From assembly GCA_017465095.1 (NCBI GenBank), contig JAFTWX010000055.1, positions 1 to 64,000 on the forward strand: 64,000 nucleotides of DNA, read 5' to 3'. The notes beneath the pieces are model-generated. The model worked only from the letters and a program-made list of their open reading frames with translations. It did no database searches and was not told the DNA's origin. Each line of letters opens with the position of its first letter. Position 1 is the stretch's first letter. The stretch is from Lachnospiraceae bacterium (GTDB lineage Bacteria; Bacillota; Clostridia; Lachnospirales; Lachnospiraceae). The translations under genes were made by a program, and so were the position numbers. Positions 42,350 through 51,305 of the stretch are shown here, piece after piece.

Positions 42350-42849
42350 AACTGACGATAAAGGAGATGACCTTGTTCGGAATGCTTGGGGCAGTGATGT
42401 ACTGCTCCAAGATTTTCATGGAATTTCTTCCGAATGTTCATCTTTTGGGAGTTTTTACGATTGCGTTTACGCTTGTATATCGAAAAAAGGCATTGTATCC
42501 GATTTATGTGTATGTGCTGCTGAACGGACTTTTGGCCGGATTTAATATGTGGTGGATCCCTTACTTATATATTTGGACTGTTCTGTGGGGAGTGACGATG
42601 CTCCTGCCGAAAAATGCGCCAAAGATTGTATATGTGCTGATGTGCAGCGCACACGGCTTTTTGTTCGGAACGCTTTATGCACCGGTGCAGGCGATTATGT
42701 TCGGTCTGGATTTTAAAGGGACGATTGCATGGATTATAGCGGGTTTTCCGTATGATTGCATTCACGGCGTGGCAAATTTGTGCGTCGGAATTTTGATTGT
42801 ACCGATTGTTAAGCTTTTAAAGAAACTCGACAGAATTGTGTATGAGTAG
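42346..42849 (+). CDS. ECF transporter S component, probable cobalamin-specific
   Basis: The 167-residue membrane protein has about six hydrophobic helices. The N-terminal helix contains the Ala/Gly face used to contact the shared ECF T subunit (TLFGMLGAVMYCSKI). As an S component it would bind substrate and dock with an energising module (EcfA, EcfA', EcfT) encoded elsewhere. Overlap with the DUF4430 gene (ATGA) and the upstream cobalamin riboswitch suggest that B12 or a precursor is the substrate, as for CbrT-type proteins. Confidence 0.82.
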   Translation: MKLTIKEMTLFGMLGAVMYCSKIFMEFLPNVHLLGVFTIAFTLVYRKKALYPIYVYVLLNGLLAGFNMWWIPYLYIWTVLWGVTMLLPKNAPKIVYVLMCSAHGFLFGTLYAPVQAIMFGLDFKGTIAWIIAGFPYDCIHGVANLCVGILIVPIVKLLKKLDRIVYE

Positions 42850-42899
42850 GGTTGTCAAATCATAAAAATACAAAAGAAAAAGAAAAGGATGAGTGGGAA

Positions 42900-43586
42900 A
42901 TGGCACTGAAAGCATTAAAATGTCCAAATTGCGAAGCGAATATTCAGGTGGATGATGACAGGGATTTTGGTTTTTGTTCCTACTGCGGTGCGCAGGTTCA
43001 AGTGCGTGAAGTCGTAGAAGTGCGCTATTCCGGGGAGATTCAGCTGAAGGAAAGTGATGATTTTGAGAAACAGCTGGAAGACGGAGATGCGTATCTGAAG
43101 ATGGAAGACTATCACAAGGCAGAACAGATTCTTTACCGCGTAATTAACAAATACCCGGGCAGAGCAGAGGGATATGAGATGTTGCTTCGCGCCATCACCC
43201 GTGACGGACGTGTTTTTATTAAAGAAAATTACGACCGTGTAATGAAACTGGCAGATAAAATGATGGCTGTGGCATCGCCGGAGCAAAAAGATGCTTGCGA
43301 AAGAATGTACCAGAGTATTTGCGAGGGCTTTGAGGTAGGAATTGAGGAGCAGAAGCGGGAAAATGCACTCCGCAAAGTAGGCAGATTAAATAAGATGCAA
43401 AAAGAAAATCTGATTATTTGTGTAGTTGCCGTTTTAGCCTTTGTTGCGTGCGTATTTTTTATGAAAGGCAGTCTGTGGTATTTTCCGCTTATGGTTGTTT
43501 TGGGAACAGTTGCAGTATTGAGTGCCTTTACTGTTTTGGTATGTAAGGTGCGCAAGGTAATATTGCTTAAGAAAGGGAATAAATAA
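42900..43586 (+). CDS. Zinc-ribbon / TPR-like / membrane protein, paralogue 1
   Basis: A 228-residue protein in three parts. The N-terminal zinc ribbon (CPNCEANIQVDDDRDFGFCSYCG, Cys pairs about 8-29) is followed by an acidic helical, TPR-like region (about 50-150, with DAYLKMEDYHKAEQILYRVINKYPGRAEGYEMLLRAI) and two C-terminal transmembrane helices (about 180-222). The ATG at 42900 is chosen because the next paralogue starts with the same MALKALKCPNCEAN; an earlier in-frame start at 42852 adds 16 unmatched residues. It overlaps the next paralogue by 1 bp. Function is unknown; a membrane-tethered adaptor is an inference. Confidence 0.8.
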   Translation: MALKALKCPNCEANIQVDDDRDFGFCSYCGAQVQVREVVEVRYSGEIQLKESDDFEKQLEDGDAYLKMEDYHKAEQILYRVINKYPGRAEGYEMLLRAITRDGRVFIKENYDRVMKLADKMMAVASPEQKDACERMYQSICEGFEVGIEEQKRENALRKVGRLNKMQKENLIICVVAVLAFVACVFFMKGSLWYFPLMVVLGTVAVLSAFTVLVCKVRKVILLKKGNK

Positions 43587-44266
43587 TGGCGCTGAAAGCA
43601 TTAAAATGTCCGAATTGCGAAGCAAATATTCAGGTGGATGATGGCCGGGATTTGGGATTTTGTTCCTATTGTGGTGCTCAGATTCAAATAAAAGAAGTCA
43701 TCGAGATTCATTACGGAAAAGAAGCGGATGCTGCGCAGTTTGAGAAATTAATGGAAGCTGCGCAGGCTTATCTGCTGATGGGAGATTATTTCCGTGCAGA
43801 AGAAGGATTTATGGAAATTATACGCAAATATCCGGGGAAAGCAGTGGGATATGAGCGGTTGATTTGTGCCATTACCCATGAATATATGTTGTTTCCGCTT
43901 GAGAATGCAGAGAGACTGCAAAAACTGACCGGGAAAATGATGGCAGTGGCGACGGAAGAAGAAAAGGTACAATACGAAGAAGTTTGCCAAAAAGTAAAAC
44001 GTGGCTTCAGTATGCAGTCGGTTGACAGACTTCCGAGTGAAAGGATTGTGGAGATTGCAAAGTTGAAAGATTTGCTTCGAAACTCCATTATTCTTACGGT
44101 TGTTATGATTGGTATCGGCATATTGATACAGGATGCAGCAGAGACAAGTCTGATGTTTTCGTTACTCGGCGTCGTAATCTGTCTAATAGCAGCTTTTGCA
44201 GGATATCAGGCAATTGTAAGTAAAATAAAGCTTGATAAATTGTTGGAAGAAGATGAATCAGAGTAA
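43586..44266 (+). CDS. Zinc-ribbon / TPR-like / membrane protein, paralogue 2
   Basis: This 226-residue protein is a close relative of the gene before it. It has the same MALKALKCPNCEANIQVDDG start and Cys pairs, the matching TPR-like pattern (AYLLMGDYFRAEEGFMEIIRKYPGKAVGYERLICAI) and two C-terminal hydrophobic helices (about 170-213). The ribbon is much more alike than the tail, so the N-terminal domain is the constrained part after a tandem duplication. It starts at the last base of paralogue 1's stop, so the genes are translationally coupled. Confidence 0.8.
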   Translation: MALKALKCPNCEANIQVDDGRDLGFCSYCGAQIQIKEVIEIHYGKEADAAQFEKLMEAAQAYLLMGDYFRAEEGFMEIIRKYPGKAVGYERLICAITHEYMLFPLENAERLQKLTGKMMAVATEEEKVQYEEVCQKVKRGFSMQSVDRLPSERIVEIAKLKDLLRNSIILTVVMIGIGILIQDAAETSLMFSLLGVVICLIAAFAGYQAIVSKIKLDKLLEEDESE

Positions 44267-44284
44267 TGCATATGAGGAAAAAGT

Positions 44285-44926
44285 ATGACAAAGAAATCTA
44301 TTGTCTGTCCGAATTGTAATGCCGAGATTGAAGCATCGCCAAAGCAGGTATTTGTATATTGCAGGTATTGTGGTGTGAAAATTCAGACGGAGGATATTGT
44401 TGAAATACGCCATATAAAGGATACGGACAGCTTGGAAAAGATGATTTCGGACGGTGAAATCTACTGTAAACTAGAAGATTATTACCGGGCGGAACTGAAA
44501 TTTCGCGAAGTAATCAAGAAGTATCCGCAGGAGCGAAAGGGATATGAGGGATTGATACAGGCACTGACGCGTAATCAGACTTTGTATCCGCCTGCCCATG
44601 AGGAAGAAGTCTACAGGTTGTTGGAACAGTTAGAGTCACTGATTCAGGAGAAAGAGAAGACTGATTTTGCAGACAGATGTCATCAAATAAAAGAGTCGTT
44701 TGCAGAGGAGAAAGTTCGGGTAGAGAGTGAGATACCGGACAGACCTTGGAAGAAAGAGACAGAAAGGAAAACTAACATATTAATAATCAAAGGGTGCGCA
44801 TGTTTTATGGTATTTATGACAGCCCTTATGTTTGTCACGCTTGACTTTGATATCGGTTGGCCTGTTGCATTGCCTGGATTTTGCGTCAGCGCAGTTCTTC
44901 TTTATTCAATTTGGAAAGACAAATAG
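44285..44926 (+). CDS. Zinc-ribbon / TPR-like / membrane protein, paralogue 3
   Basis: The third, most diverged copy has 213 residues. It has the ribbon CPNCNAEIEASPKQVFVYCRYCG, a TPR-like centre (GEIYCKLEDYYRAELKFREVIKKYPQERKGYEGLIQALTR), a charged stretch and two C-terminal hydrophobic helices (about 165-210, with KGCACFMVF). The same order of parts shows common descent with the two genes upstream. It lies 18 bp after paralogue 2 and is closed by a terminator. Confidence 0.8.
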   Translation: MTKKSIVCPNCNAEIEASPKQVFVYCRYCGVKIQTEDIVEIRHIKDTDSLEKMISDGEIYCKLEDYYRAELKFREVIKKYPQERKGYEGLIQALTRNQTLYPPAHEEEVYRLLEQLESLIQEKEKTDFADRCHQIKESFAEEKVRVESEIPDRPWKKETERKTNILIIKGCACFMVFMTALMFVTLDFDIGWPVALPGFCVSAVLLYSIWKDK

Positions 44927-44949
44927 CAGTTTATAAATTTTTAAGAATC

Positions 44950-44987
44950 CGCAACCCCGCATAAACACTGGGGTTGCGATATTTTTA
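44950..44987 (+). terminator. Rho-independent terminator of the paralogue cluster
   Basis: CGCAACCCC (44950-44958) pairs perfectly with GGGGTTGCG (44970-44978), followed by ATATTTTT. Confidence 0.9.
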
Positions 44988-44995
44988 CAAACAAA

Positions 44996-45036
44996 TTAGC
45001 ACTCGCCTATTGACAGTGCTAACAATTTCGTATAAA
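44996..45036 (+). promoter_or_regulatory. CIRCE operator and promoter of clpB
   Basis: TTAGCACTC (44996-45004), a 9-bp spacer and cAGTGCTAA (45014-45022) match the HrcA-binding CIRCE element in 17 of 18 arm positions. The -35 TTGACA (45010-45015) lies across the spacer and right arm, with TATAAA at 45031-45036 (15-bp spacer). HrcA bound here would cover the promoter and repress clpB until heat shock. Confidence 0.92.
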
Positions 45037-45088
45037 ACGGAAATAGAAACGGAACAATAAGAACAGCAGAGCAAGAGGAGGCGTGATT

Positions 45089-47689
45089 ATGAACATTTCA
45101 AAATTTACACAAAAGTCACTGGAAGCAGTCAACGGTTGTGAGAAGCTTGCTTACGAATATGGAAATCAGGAAATCGATCAGGAGCATTTACTGATGAGTC
45201 TTCTCCTGGTGGAAGACAGTTTGATCTTGAAGTTAATCGAAAAGATGGAAATAAATAAGGAGCATTTTACCGACCGGTGTCGTCAGGCGCTCAGTAAGCG
45301 TGTGAAGGTCAGTGGCGGACAGCTTTACATGAGCCAGTCTTTAAATCAGGTGCTGGTGACTGCGGAGGATGAGGCGAAGGCTATGGGGGATGAATATGTC
45401 TCTGTGGAGCACCTGATGCTTTCCATGCTGAAACAACCGAATGCGGAAATAAAAAAATTGTTCGGGGAGTACGGTCTGACAAGAGAGCGGTTTTTGCAGG
45501 CGCTTTCCACGGTGCGGGGCAATCAGCGGGTGACCAGCGACAATCCGGAAGCGACCTACGATACGCTGGAGAAATACGGTCAGGATCTGGTGGAGCGGGC
45601 ACGCAGCCAGAAACTGGACCCGGTCATCGGGCGTGATAATGAGATCCGCAATGTAATCCGTATTTTGTCCAGAAAGACGAAGAACAATCCGGTGCTGATC
45701 GGAGAACCGGGTGTCGGAAAGACGGCGGTTGTGGAAGGATTGGCTCAGCGAATTGTGCGCGGCGATGTTCCGCAGACCTTGAAGGATAAGAAGATTTTTG
45801 CACTGGATATGGGAGCTCTTGTGGCGGGCGCAAAATACCGCGGTGAGTTTGAAGAGCGTTTGAAAGCAGTGCTTGAGGACGTGCGAAGGAGCGAAGGGCA
45901 GATTATTTTGTTCATTGATGAGCTGCACACGATTGTCGGCGCCGGAAAGACCGACGGGGCGCTGGACGCAGGAAATATGTTAAAGCCGATGTTGGCGCGC
46001 GGCGAGCTTCACTGTATCGGAGCGACGACGCTGGATGAGTACAGACAGTATATCGAGAAGGATGCAGCGCTGGAGCGTCGTTTCCAGACGGTGATGGTGG
46101 AGGAGCCGACTGTAGAAGACACGATTTCTATTTTACGTGGCTTGAAGGAACGCTATGAGGTGTTCCACGGTGTGAAGATTATGGACAATGCACTGGTCAG
46201 TGCAGCGGTGCTTTCCCATCGCTATATTACCGACCGTTTTTTGCCGGACAAGGCCATCGATCTGGTAGATGAAGCCTGTGCGCTCATCAAGACGGAGCTT
46301 GACTCCATGCCGACGGAGTTGGATGAGCTTTCCCGCCGCGTGATGCAGATGGAAATTGAGGAAGCAGCACTGAAAAAAGAGGATGACAACCTTTCCAAGG
46401 AACGGCTTGCGACGTTGCAGAAAGAACTGGCAGAGCTGAAGGAGGAATTGAGCAGCCAGAAGGCTACCTGGGAAAATGAGAAGAATTCCGTGGAAAAGCT
46501 GCAGAAGCTCAGAGAGGAGATTGAGCAGGTCGGAAGCGAAATACAAATCGCACAGCGGGAAGGGAATCTGGAGCGTGCGGCGGAATTGTCTTACGGAACC
46601 CTGCCGAATCTGAAGAAACAGCTGGAGATTGAAGAAGCAAATATACAGGCGCAGGAGCATACGTTGGTGCATGAAAACGTCAATGATGAAGAGATTGCAA
46701 AAATTGTGTCCAGATGGACCGGAATTCCGGTGACGAAACTGACGGAAGGCGAGCGAAACAAGACGCTGCACTTAGATCAGCAGCTGCACCGCCGTGTCAT
46801 CGGACAGGACGAGGGCGTCACAAAGGTGACGGAGGCGATTATCCGCTCCAAAGCCGGAATCAAAGATCCTTCCAAACCAATCGGTTCGTTTCTGTTTTTG
46901 GGACCGACCGGTGTAGGTAAGACGGAGCTTGCAAAGGCACTGGCGGAAAATCTGTTTGACGACGAGAACAATATGGTGCGCATCGACATGAGCGAATATA
47001 TGGAGAAATACTCCGTTTCCCGCCTGATCGGAGCGCCTCCGGGATATGTGGGATACGAGGAAGGCGGACAGTTGACTGAGGCGGTCAGAAGACGCCCGTA
47101 CAGTGTGGTTCTGTTTGATGAGATTGAGAAAGCGCATCCGGATGTGTTCAATGTCCTGCTGCAGGTTCTCGATGACGGACGCATTACCGATTCCCAGGGA
47201 AGAACGGTAGATTTTAAAAATACAATTTTAATTATGACATCCAACATCGGAGCCTCTTATCTTTTGGACGGAATTTCGGAGGACGGGCAGGTGACGGAAG
47301 AGGCGGAGCGCGCAGTAATGAACGAGCTTCGGGCTCATTTTCGGCCGGAGTTTTTGAACCGTCTGGACGAGACAATTTTGTTTAAGCCGCTTTCCAAAGA
47401 GAACATCGGCGGTATTATCAAGCTTCTTGTAAAGGATGTAAACCGGCGACTGGCAGATAAGGAGATTCGTATCGAGCTGTCTGCGGAGGCCGAGCAGTAT
47501 GTGATTGACAACGGTTACGATCCGGTGTACGGGGCAAGACCGCTGAAGCGGTTTATGCAAAAACATGTGGAAACGCTGGCGGCTAAAATGATTCTGGAAG
47601 ACCGGGTGAGAGCAGGTGACACGATTGTCATTTCGGTGGCGGCCGGAGAATTGACGGCAGCGTGCGCCGAGAAGAAGGAAAAAGCATAA
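45089..47689 (+). CDS. clpB: Chaperone disaggregase ClpB
   Basis: An 866-residue Hsp100 that resolves protein aggregates together with DnaK. The N-domain contains two Clp-N repeats (about 1-145). The first AAA+ module has Walker [14 protein letters not shown] and [14 protein letters not shown] long coiled-coil M-domain (about 405-525) follows, which sets ClpB apart from ClpC. The second AAA+ module has [13 protein letters not shown] and [14 protein letters not shown] and ends with [13 protein letters not shown]. The ATG at 45089 has GAGGAGG 7 bp upstream. CIRCE control fits its heat-shock role. Confidence 0.97.
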   Translation: MNISKFTQKSLEAVNGCEKLAYEYGNQEIDQEHLLMSLLLVEDSLILKLIEKMEINKEHFTDRCRQALSKRVKVSGGQLYMSQSLNQVLVTAEDEAKAMGDEYVSVEHLMLSMLKQPNAEIKKLFGEYGLTRERFLQALSTVRGNQRVTSDNPEATYDTLEKYGQDLVERARSQKLDPVIGRDNEIRNVIRILSRKTKNNPVLIGEPGVGKTAVVEGLAQRIVRGDVPQTLKDKKIFALDMGALVAGAKYRGEFEERLKAVLEDVRRSEGQIILFIDELHTIVGAGKTDGALDAGNMLKPMLARGELHCIGATTLDEYRQYIEKDAALERRFQTVMVEEPTVEDTISILRGLKERYEVFHGVKIMDNALVSAAVLSHRYITDRFLPDKAIDLVDEACALIKTELDSMPTELDELSRRVMQMEIEEAALKKEDDNLSKERLATLQKELAELKEELSSQKATWENEKNSVEKLQKLREEIEQVGSEIQIAQREGNLERAAELSYGTLPNLKKQLEIEEANIQAQEHTLVHENVNDEEIAKIVSRWTGIPVTKLTEGERNKTLHLDQQLHRRVIGQDEGVTKVTEAIIRSKAGIKDPSKPIGSFLFLGPTGVGKTELAKALAENLFDDENNMVRIDMSEYMEKYSVSRLIGAPPGYVGYEEGGQLTEAVRRRPYSVVLFDEIEKAHPDVFNVLLQVLDDGRITDSQGRTVDFKNTILIMTSNIGASYLLDGISEDGQVTEEAERAVMNELRAHFRPEFLNRLDETILFKPLSKENIGGIIKLLVKDVNRRLADKEIRIELSAEAEQYVIDNGYDPVYGARPLKRFMQKHVETLAAKMILEDRVRAGDTIVISVAAGELTAACAEKKEKA

Positions 47690-47764
47690 AAATTTGAAAG
47701 TCTCCACTTTAAAAACCCTTTTATTCATGGTAAGCTAAGAAAAAAGAAGAATCGAGGGAAATGT

Positions 47765-47938
47765 ATGATACCAAAAGATCCGGTGATGCTGCTCAGCTTT
47801 GTCAACCTGAAATTGCGTGATTTTTATCCAAGCTTAGATGCCATGTGCGATGATCTGGACGTGGATAAGGAGGAACTGATCGGCAAGCTTTCCGGTATCA
47901 ATTATTCCTATGATGCTTCAAGAAATCAGTTTGTATAG
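47765..47938 (+). CDS. DUF4250 family small protein
   Basis: A 57-residue protein that begins MIPKDPVMLLSFVNLKLRDF and continues with YPSLDAMCDDLDVDKEELIGKL and a final YDASRNQFV. This is the DUF4250 pattern, a short conserved protein of Lachnospiraceae and relatives with no known function. A GAGGG site lies just upstream and the next gene starts 9 bp after the stop, so it is probably co-transcribed with the ferredoxin-ASKHA gene. An ATG 4 bp earlier is out of frame and soon stops. Confidence 0.85.
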   Translation: MIPKDPVMLLSFVNLKLRDFYPSLDAMCDDLDVDKEELIGKLSGINYSYDASRNQFV

Positions 47939-47947
47939 GGCGCAGTC

Positions 47948-49432
47948 ATGGAGAGTGAAGAGATTAAATTACAAATTATAAACGAAGGAACGTTTTCCCT
48001 TGCAAAAGGTGAAAACGTTCTTTCTGTGCTTATCCGGCACAATTTGTTTGATGTCTCGCATTGCGGAGGTCACGGAACCTGCGGAAAATGTGCGGTCCGG
48101 ATTAAAAGCGGAGCCCCCCTTCCGAAGCCCGGAGATCGGCGGCGGTTTACGCCAAAGCAGCTGCGGGAAGGATGGCGACTCGCCTGTCTGGCAAAGCCGC
48201 AGCAGGACTGCGTAGTAGAGGCCACTTCTTTGAAAAAGAGTGATTTTATCATGGATTATTCACTGCTTACCGGTGAGATGTCTTTCGAAACGTGCGTCTC
48301 ACCTGCGGAAGGCGAAGAGACAGAGAATGTCAAAGAAACCATAGTTGTCGGCGATTTGGGAACGACGACAATCGTGCTTTTGCTTGTTGAGCCGGAGAGC
48401 GGAAAGGTTATAGATACGTTTCGTGCCATGAATCCGCAGAGAAAATACGGAGCGGATGTCATAAGCCGTATGGAAGCTGCTTTGGAGGGAAAAGACGGGG
48501 AATTATCCGAAATGGTCAAGGGTTGTGCAGAGGAACCGGTCAAACGGTGGATTGCGCAGGGATATGCACCGGAAAGAATCGTTTTGGCAGGAAATACGGT
48601 CATGACACATTTGTTTGCAGGATACGATGTCAGCGGACTTGCAAAAGCACCGTTTACACCGGTGACGACAGAGCCTGTAATGACACAGCTATGTGATATA
48701 CCGTGCGTTCTTTTGCCGGGAATTTCGGCCTTTGTCGGAGGAGACATTACGGCCGGAATACTGGCATGCCGGGAGCAGATGAACATTGAACATGCAGAGA
48801 CAGCCCTTCTGATTGACCTTGGAACGAACGGGGAACTGGCACTTATGGGAAAGGACGGCGTTCTTTGTACGGCCACGGCGGCGGGACCGGCTTTTGAGGG
48901 CGGATTTGCGGCGCAAATTCCGGGATCGGATGTGATTGCCATGGCTGCGGAGCTTTTGGAAAAGGGCCGTATGGATGAAACGGGACTTTTGGCAGGACCT
49001 TACTTTGAGAGCGGAGTGCCATACGGAGAACTCACCATCCGGCAGGAGGATATTCGCAATCTACAGATGGCGAAGGCAGCAGTGTTTGCGGGAATCCGCA
49101 TATTGCTTGAGGAGAGCGGACGCAGGGCAGATGAAGTGCAGCGGGTTTATCTTGCCGGCGGATTCGGATATAAGCTGGATGTGGAGGCAGCCTGCAAAAT
49201 CGGGCTGATTCCGGACAGTTGGAGAGAGCGGACGATTGCAGTGGGAAATGCAGCGCTCGCCGGTGCGTATTTGTACGGCAAAGAGCTTAGCCGGCAGGCA
49301 GGTAACGGAGTGGTTGAGACAGAAGCGGTAAAGAAGATAAAAAGAAATACAAAGAGTATAAATCTTGCGGAGAGGGAAGCTTTTGATGCTTATTATCTGC
49401 AGGCGATGGAACTGAAGAAGAAAGGGATTTGA
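47948..49432 (+). CDS. Ferredoxin-ASKHA protein (DUF4445; corrinoid-activation type)
   Basis: A 494-residue protein. The N-terminal 2Fe-2S ferredoxin domain (about 5-95) has the ligands CGGHGTCGKC and a fourth Cys in RLACLAKP. The rest is a DUF4445 ASKHA-fold domain with VVGDLGTTTIVLLLVE, LIDLGTNGELALMG and YLAGGFGYKLDVEAA, the phosphate-binding loops of an actin-like ATPase. Proteins of this kind (RACo/RamA-like) reactivate oxidised corrinoid cofactors of methyltransferases. No methyltransferase or corrinoid protein gene is nearby, so the partner is unknown. It lies 1 bp before glgB and just after the DUF4250 gene. Confidence 0.88.
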   Translation: MESEEIKLQIINEGTFSLAKGENVLSVLIRHNLFDVSHCGGHGTCGKCAVRIKSGAPLPKPGDRRRFTPKQLREGWRLACLAKPQQDCVVEATSLKKSDFIMDYSLLTGEMSFETCVSPAEGEETENVKETIVVGDLGTTTIVLLLVEPESGKVIDTFRAMNPQRKYGADVISRMEAALEGKDGELSEMVKGCAEEPVKRWIAQGYAPERIVLAGNTVMTHLFAGYDVSGLAKAPFTPVTTEPVMTQLCDIPCVLLPGISAFVGGDITAGILACREQMNIEHAETALLIDLGTNGELALMGKDGVLCTATAAGPAFEGGFAAQIPGSDVIAMAAELLEKGRMDETGLLAGPYFESGVPYGELTIRQEDIRNLQMAKAAVFAGIRILLEESGRRADEVQRVYLAGGFGYKLDVEAACKIGLIPDSWRERTIAVGNAALAGAYLYGKELSRQAGNGVVETEAVKKIKRNTKSINLAEREAFDAYYLQAMELKKKGI

Positions 49433-49433
49433 C

Positions 49434-51305
49434 ATGAATTTCAGGGATTTTTACAGTGGAAATGCGTTTGATGCATATGAGTTTTTCGGAGCGCACCCGG
49501 AGGGAGACGGCGTGTGGTTCCGCGTTTATGCGCCGAAGGCTCGCGGGGTATATGTGACGGGCGAGTTTTCCGGTTGGAAAGAGCTTTTGATGGAGCATGG
49601 TTTTGATCCGGGCGTGTACACGCTTTATGTGCCGGATGCAAAGTCCGGAATGATGTACAAGTACGTGATTGAGGATCAAAACGGTCAAAAGACGGAGCAC
49701 TGTGATCCATACGGATTTGCCATGGAGAAAAGGCCGGCGTTTGCATCGGTGATTACGGATTTGTCCGCATACCGTTTTCAGGACGAAGCCTGGGTGCAGG
49801 AGAGAAAGAGACGCGGTAAAAATTACAATGATCCTATGAATATTTATGAGATGCATTTTGCATCCTGGAAAAATGAGAACGCGGTCAAAGAGCGGGAGGA
49901 AGGCGAGGAGATGCATTTTCCGACCTACGGTGAGCTTGCTAAGGAGCTGATTCCGTATTTGAAGGAAAATCATTTCAACTATATTGAATGTATGCCACTT
50001 TCCGAACATCCGGCTGACTGTTCCTGGGGATATCAGAACACCGGATTCTTCGCACCGACATCACGGTACGGTTCACCGGATGAGTTGAAGGCACTGATTG
50101 ACCTTTGCCATCAAAATGACATAGGTGTCATACTTGATTTCGTGCCGGTTCACTTTGCGGTGGACGGATACGGTCTGGCAAAGTTTGACGGAACGGCTCT
50201 GTACGAATATGACACCGAGGATGTGGGCAAGAGCGAGTGGGGCACGTGTAATTTCAACAATGCCAAAGGCGAAGTGGCAAGCTTTTTGCAGTCCAGCGCC
50301 AACTATTGGCTGAAGGAGTTTCATTTTGACGGTATCCGTATGGACGCCATCAGCCGTGCCATCTATTGGATGGGAAATCCGGATCGCGGAGTCAATGACA
50401 GAAGTGTCATGTTTATCAAAAACATGAATTACGGGCTGCATCAGAGACATCCGGAGGCTATTTTGATTGCGGAGGATTCCACGGATTATCCGAAGGTGAC
50501 TGCTCCGGTCGAATACGGCGGTCTCGGATTTGATTATAAATGGGACATGGGATTTATGAACGATACGCTGGACTATTTTAAGGTGCACCCGTCACACCGT
50601 CCGGGACATTATCACAAGCTGACCTTTTCCATGCACTATTTTTACAGTGAACTGTTTTTGCTCGCATTTTCCCATGATGAGGTTGTGCACGGCAAGGCTA
50701 CCATTGTCCAGAAAATGTGGGGAGACTATGAGCAGAAGTTCCCGCAGGCAAGGGCGCTGTATGCTTATTTTTACACACACCCGGGCAAAAAGCTCAATTT
50801 CATGGGAAATGAGATCGGACAGCTGCGGGAGTGGGATGAAAACAGGCAGCAGGATTGGGACATGCTCAAATATCCGATGCATGACTCGTTCCACAAATAT
50901 TACAGAGATCTGTGTGAAATTTATACCGGTTATCCGGCTTTATATAACGGTGAGTACAATCCGGAGTGCTTCCGCTGGCTGGAGGTTAATGCAGCGGAGT
51001 TTTCCACCTATGTCTATGAGAGAAAGGCACAGGGGCAGTCCGTGATTGTGATGCTCAACTTCTCGGATCAATATTGGAGTAATTTTTCCTTTGGCTATGA
51101 TAAAGAATGCGGCTTAAAGGAACTCATCAACAGTGATTGGTATTGTTACAGCGGTCACACGGCGCCGGATGACATGAAGGTTTACATAACTAAAGAAGAC
51201 ATGTATGGGAAACCATATAGGATAGTGACGGACATTGCTCCGTTTTCGGCGAGGGTGTTCCTTGTGGAAGAGGTGAAGGATGAAGAAAAAACAGAGAATG
51301 CATAA
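49434..51305 (+). CDS. glgB: 1,4-alpha-glucan branching enzyme
   Basis: This 623-residue GH13 enzyme introduces alpha-1,6 branches into glycogen. An N-terminal CBM48 domain (about 15-110, YEFFGAHPEGDGVWFRVYAP) is followed by the catalytic barrel. Family regions are DFVPVHF, FHFDGIRMDAISR with the nucleophile Asp, ILIAEDSTDYPKVT with the acid/base Glu, and LAFSHDEVVHGKATIVQKM with the third carboxylate. It complements glgP and malQ elsewhere in the window, but no ADP-glucose synthase or glycogen synthase gene is present here. AAAGGGA lies 6 bp before the ATG. Confidence 0.96.
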   Translation: MNFRDFYSGNAFDAYEFFGAHPEGDGVWFRVYAPKARGVYVTGEFSGWKELLMEHGFDPGVYTLYVPDAKSGMMYKYVIEDQNGQKTEHCDPYGFAMEKRPAFASVITDLSAYRFQDEAWVQERKRRGKNYNDPMNIYEMHFASWKNENAVKEREEGEEMHFPTYGELAKELIPYLKENHFNYIECMPLSEHPADCSWGYQNTGFFAPTSRYGSPDELKALIDLCHQNDIGVILDFVPVHFAVDGYGLAKFDGTALYEYDTEDVGKSEWGTCNFNNAKGEVASFLQSSANYWLKEFHFDGIRMDAISRAIYWMGNPDRGVNDRSVMFIKNMNYGLHQRHPEAILIAEDSTDYPKVTAPVEYGGLGFDYKWDMGFMNDTLDYFKVHPSHRPGHYHKLTFSMHYFYSELFLLAFSHDEVVHGKATIVQKMWGDYEQKFPQARALYAYFYTHPGKKLNFMGNEIGQLREWDENRQQDWDMLKYPMHDSFHKYYRDLCEIYTGYPALYNGEYNPECFRWLEVNAAEFSTYVYERKAQGQSVIVMLNFSDQYWSNFSFGYDKECGLKELINSDWYCYSGHTAPDDMKVYITKEDMYGKPYRIVTDIAPFSARVFLVEEVKDEEKTENA

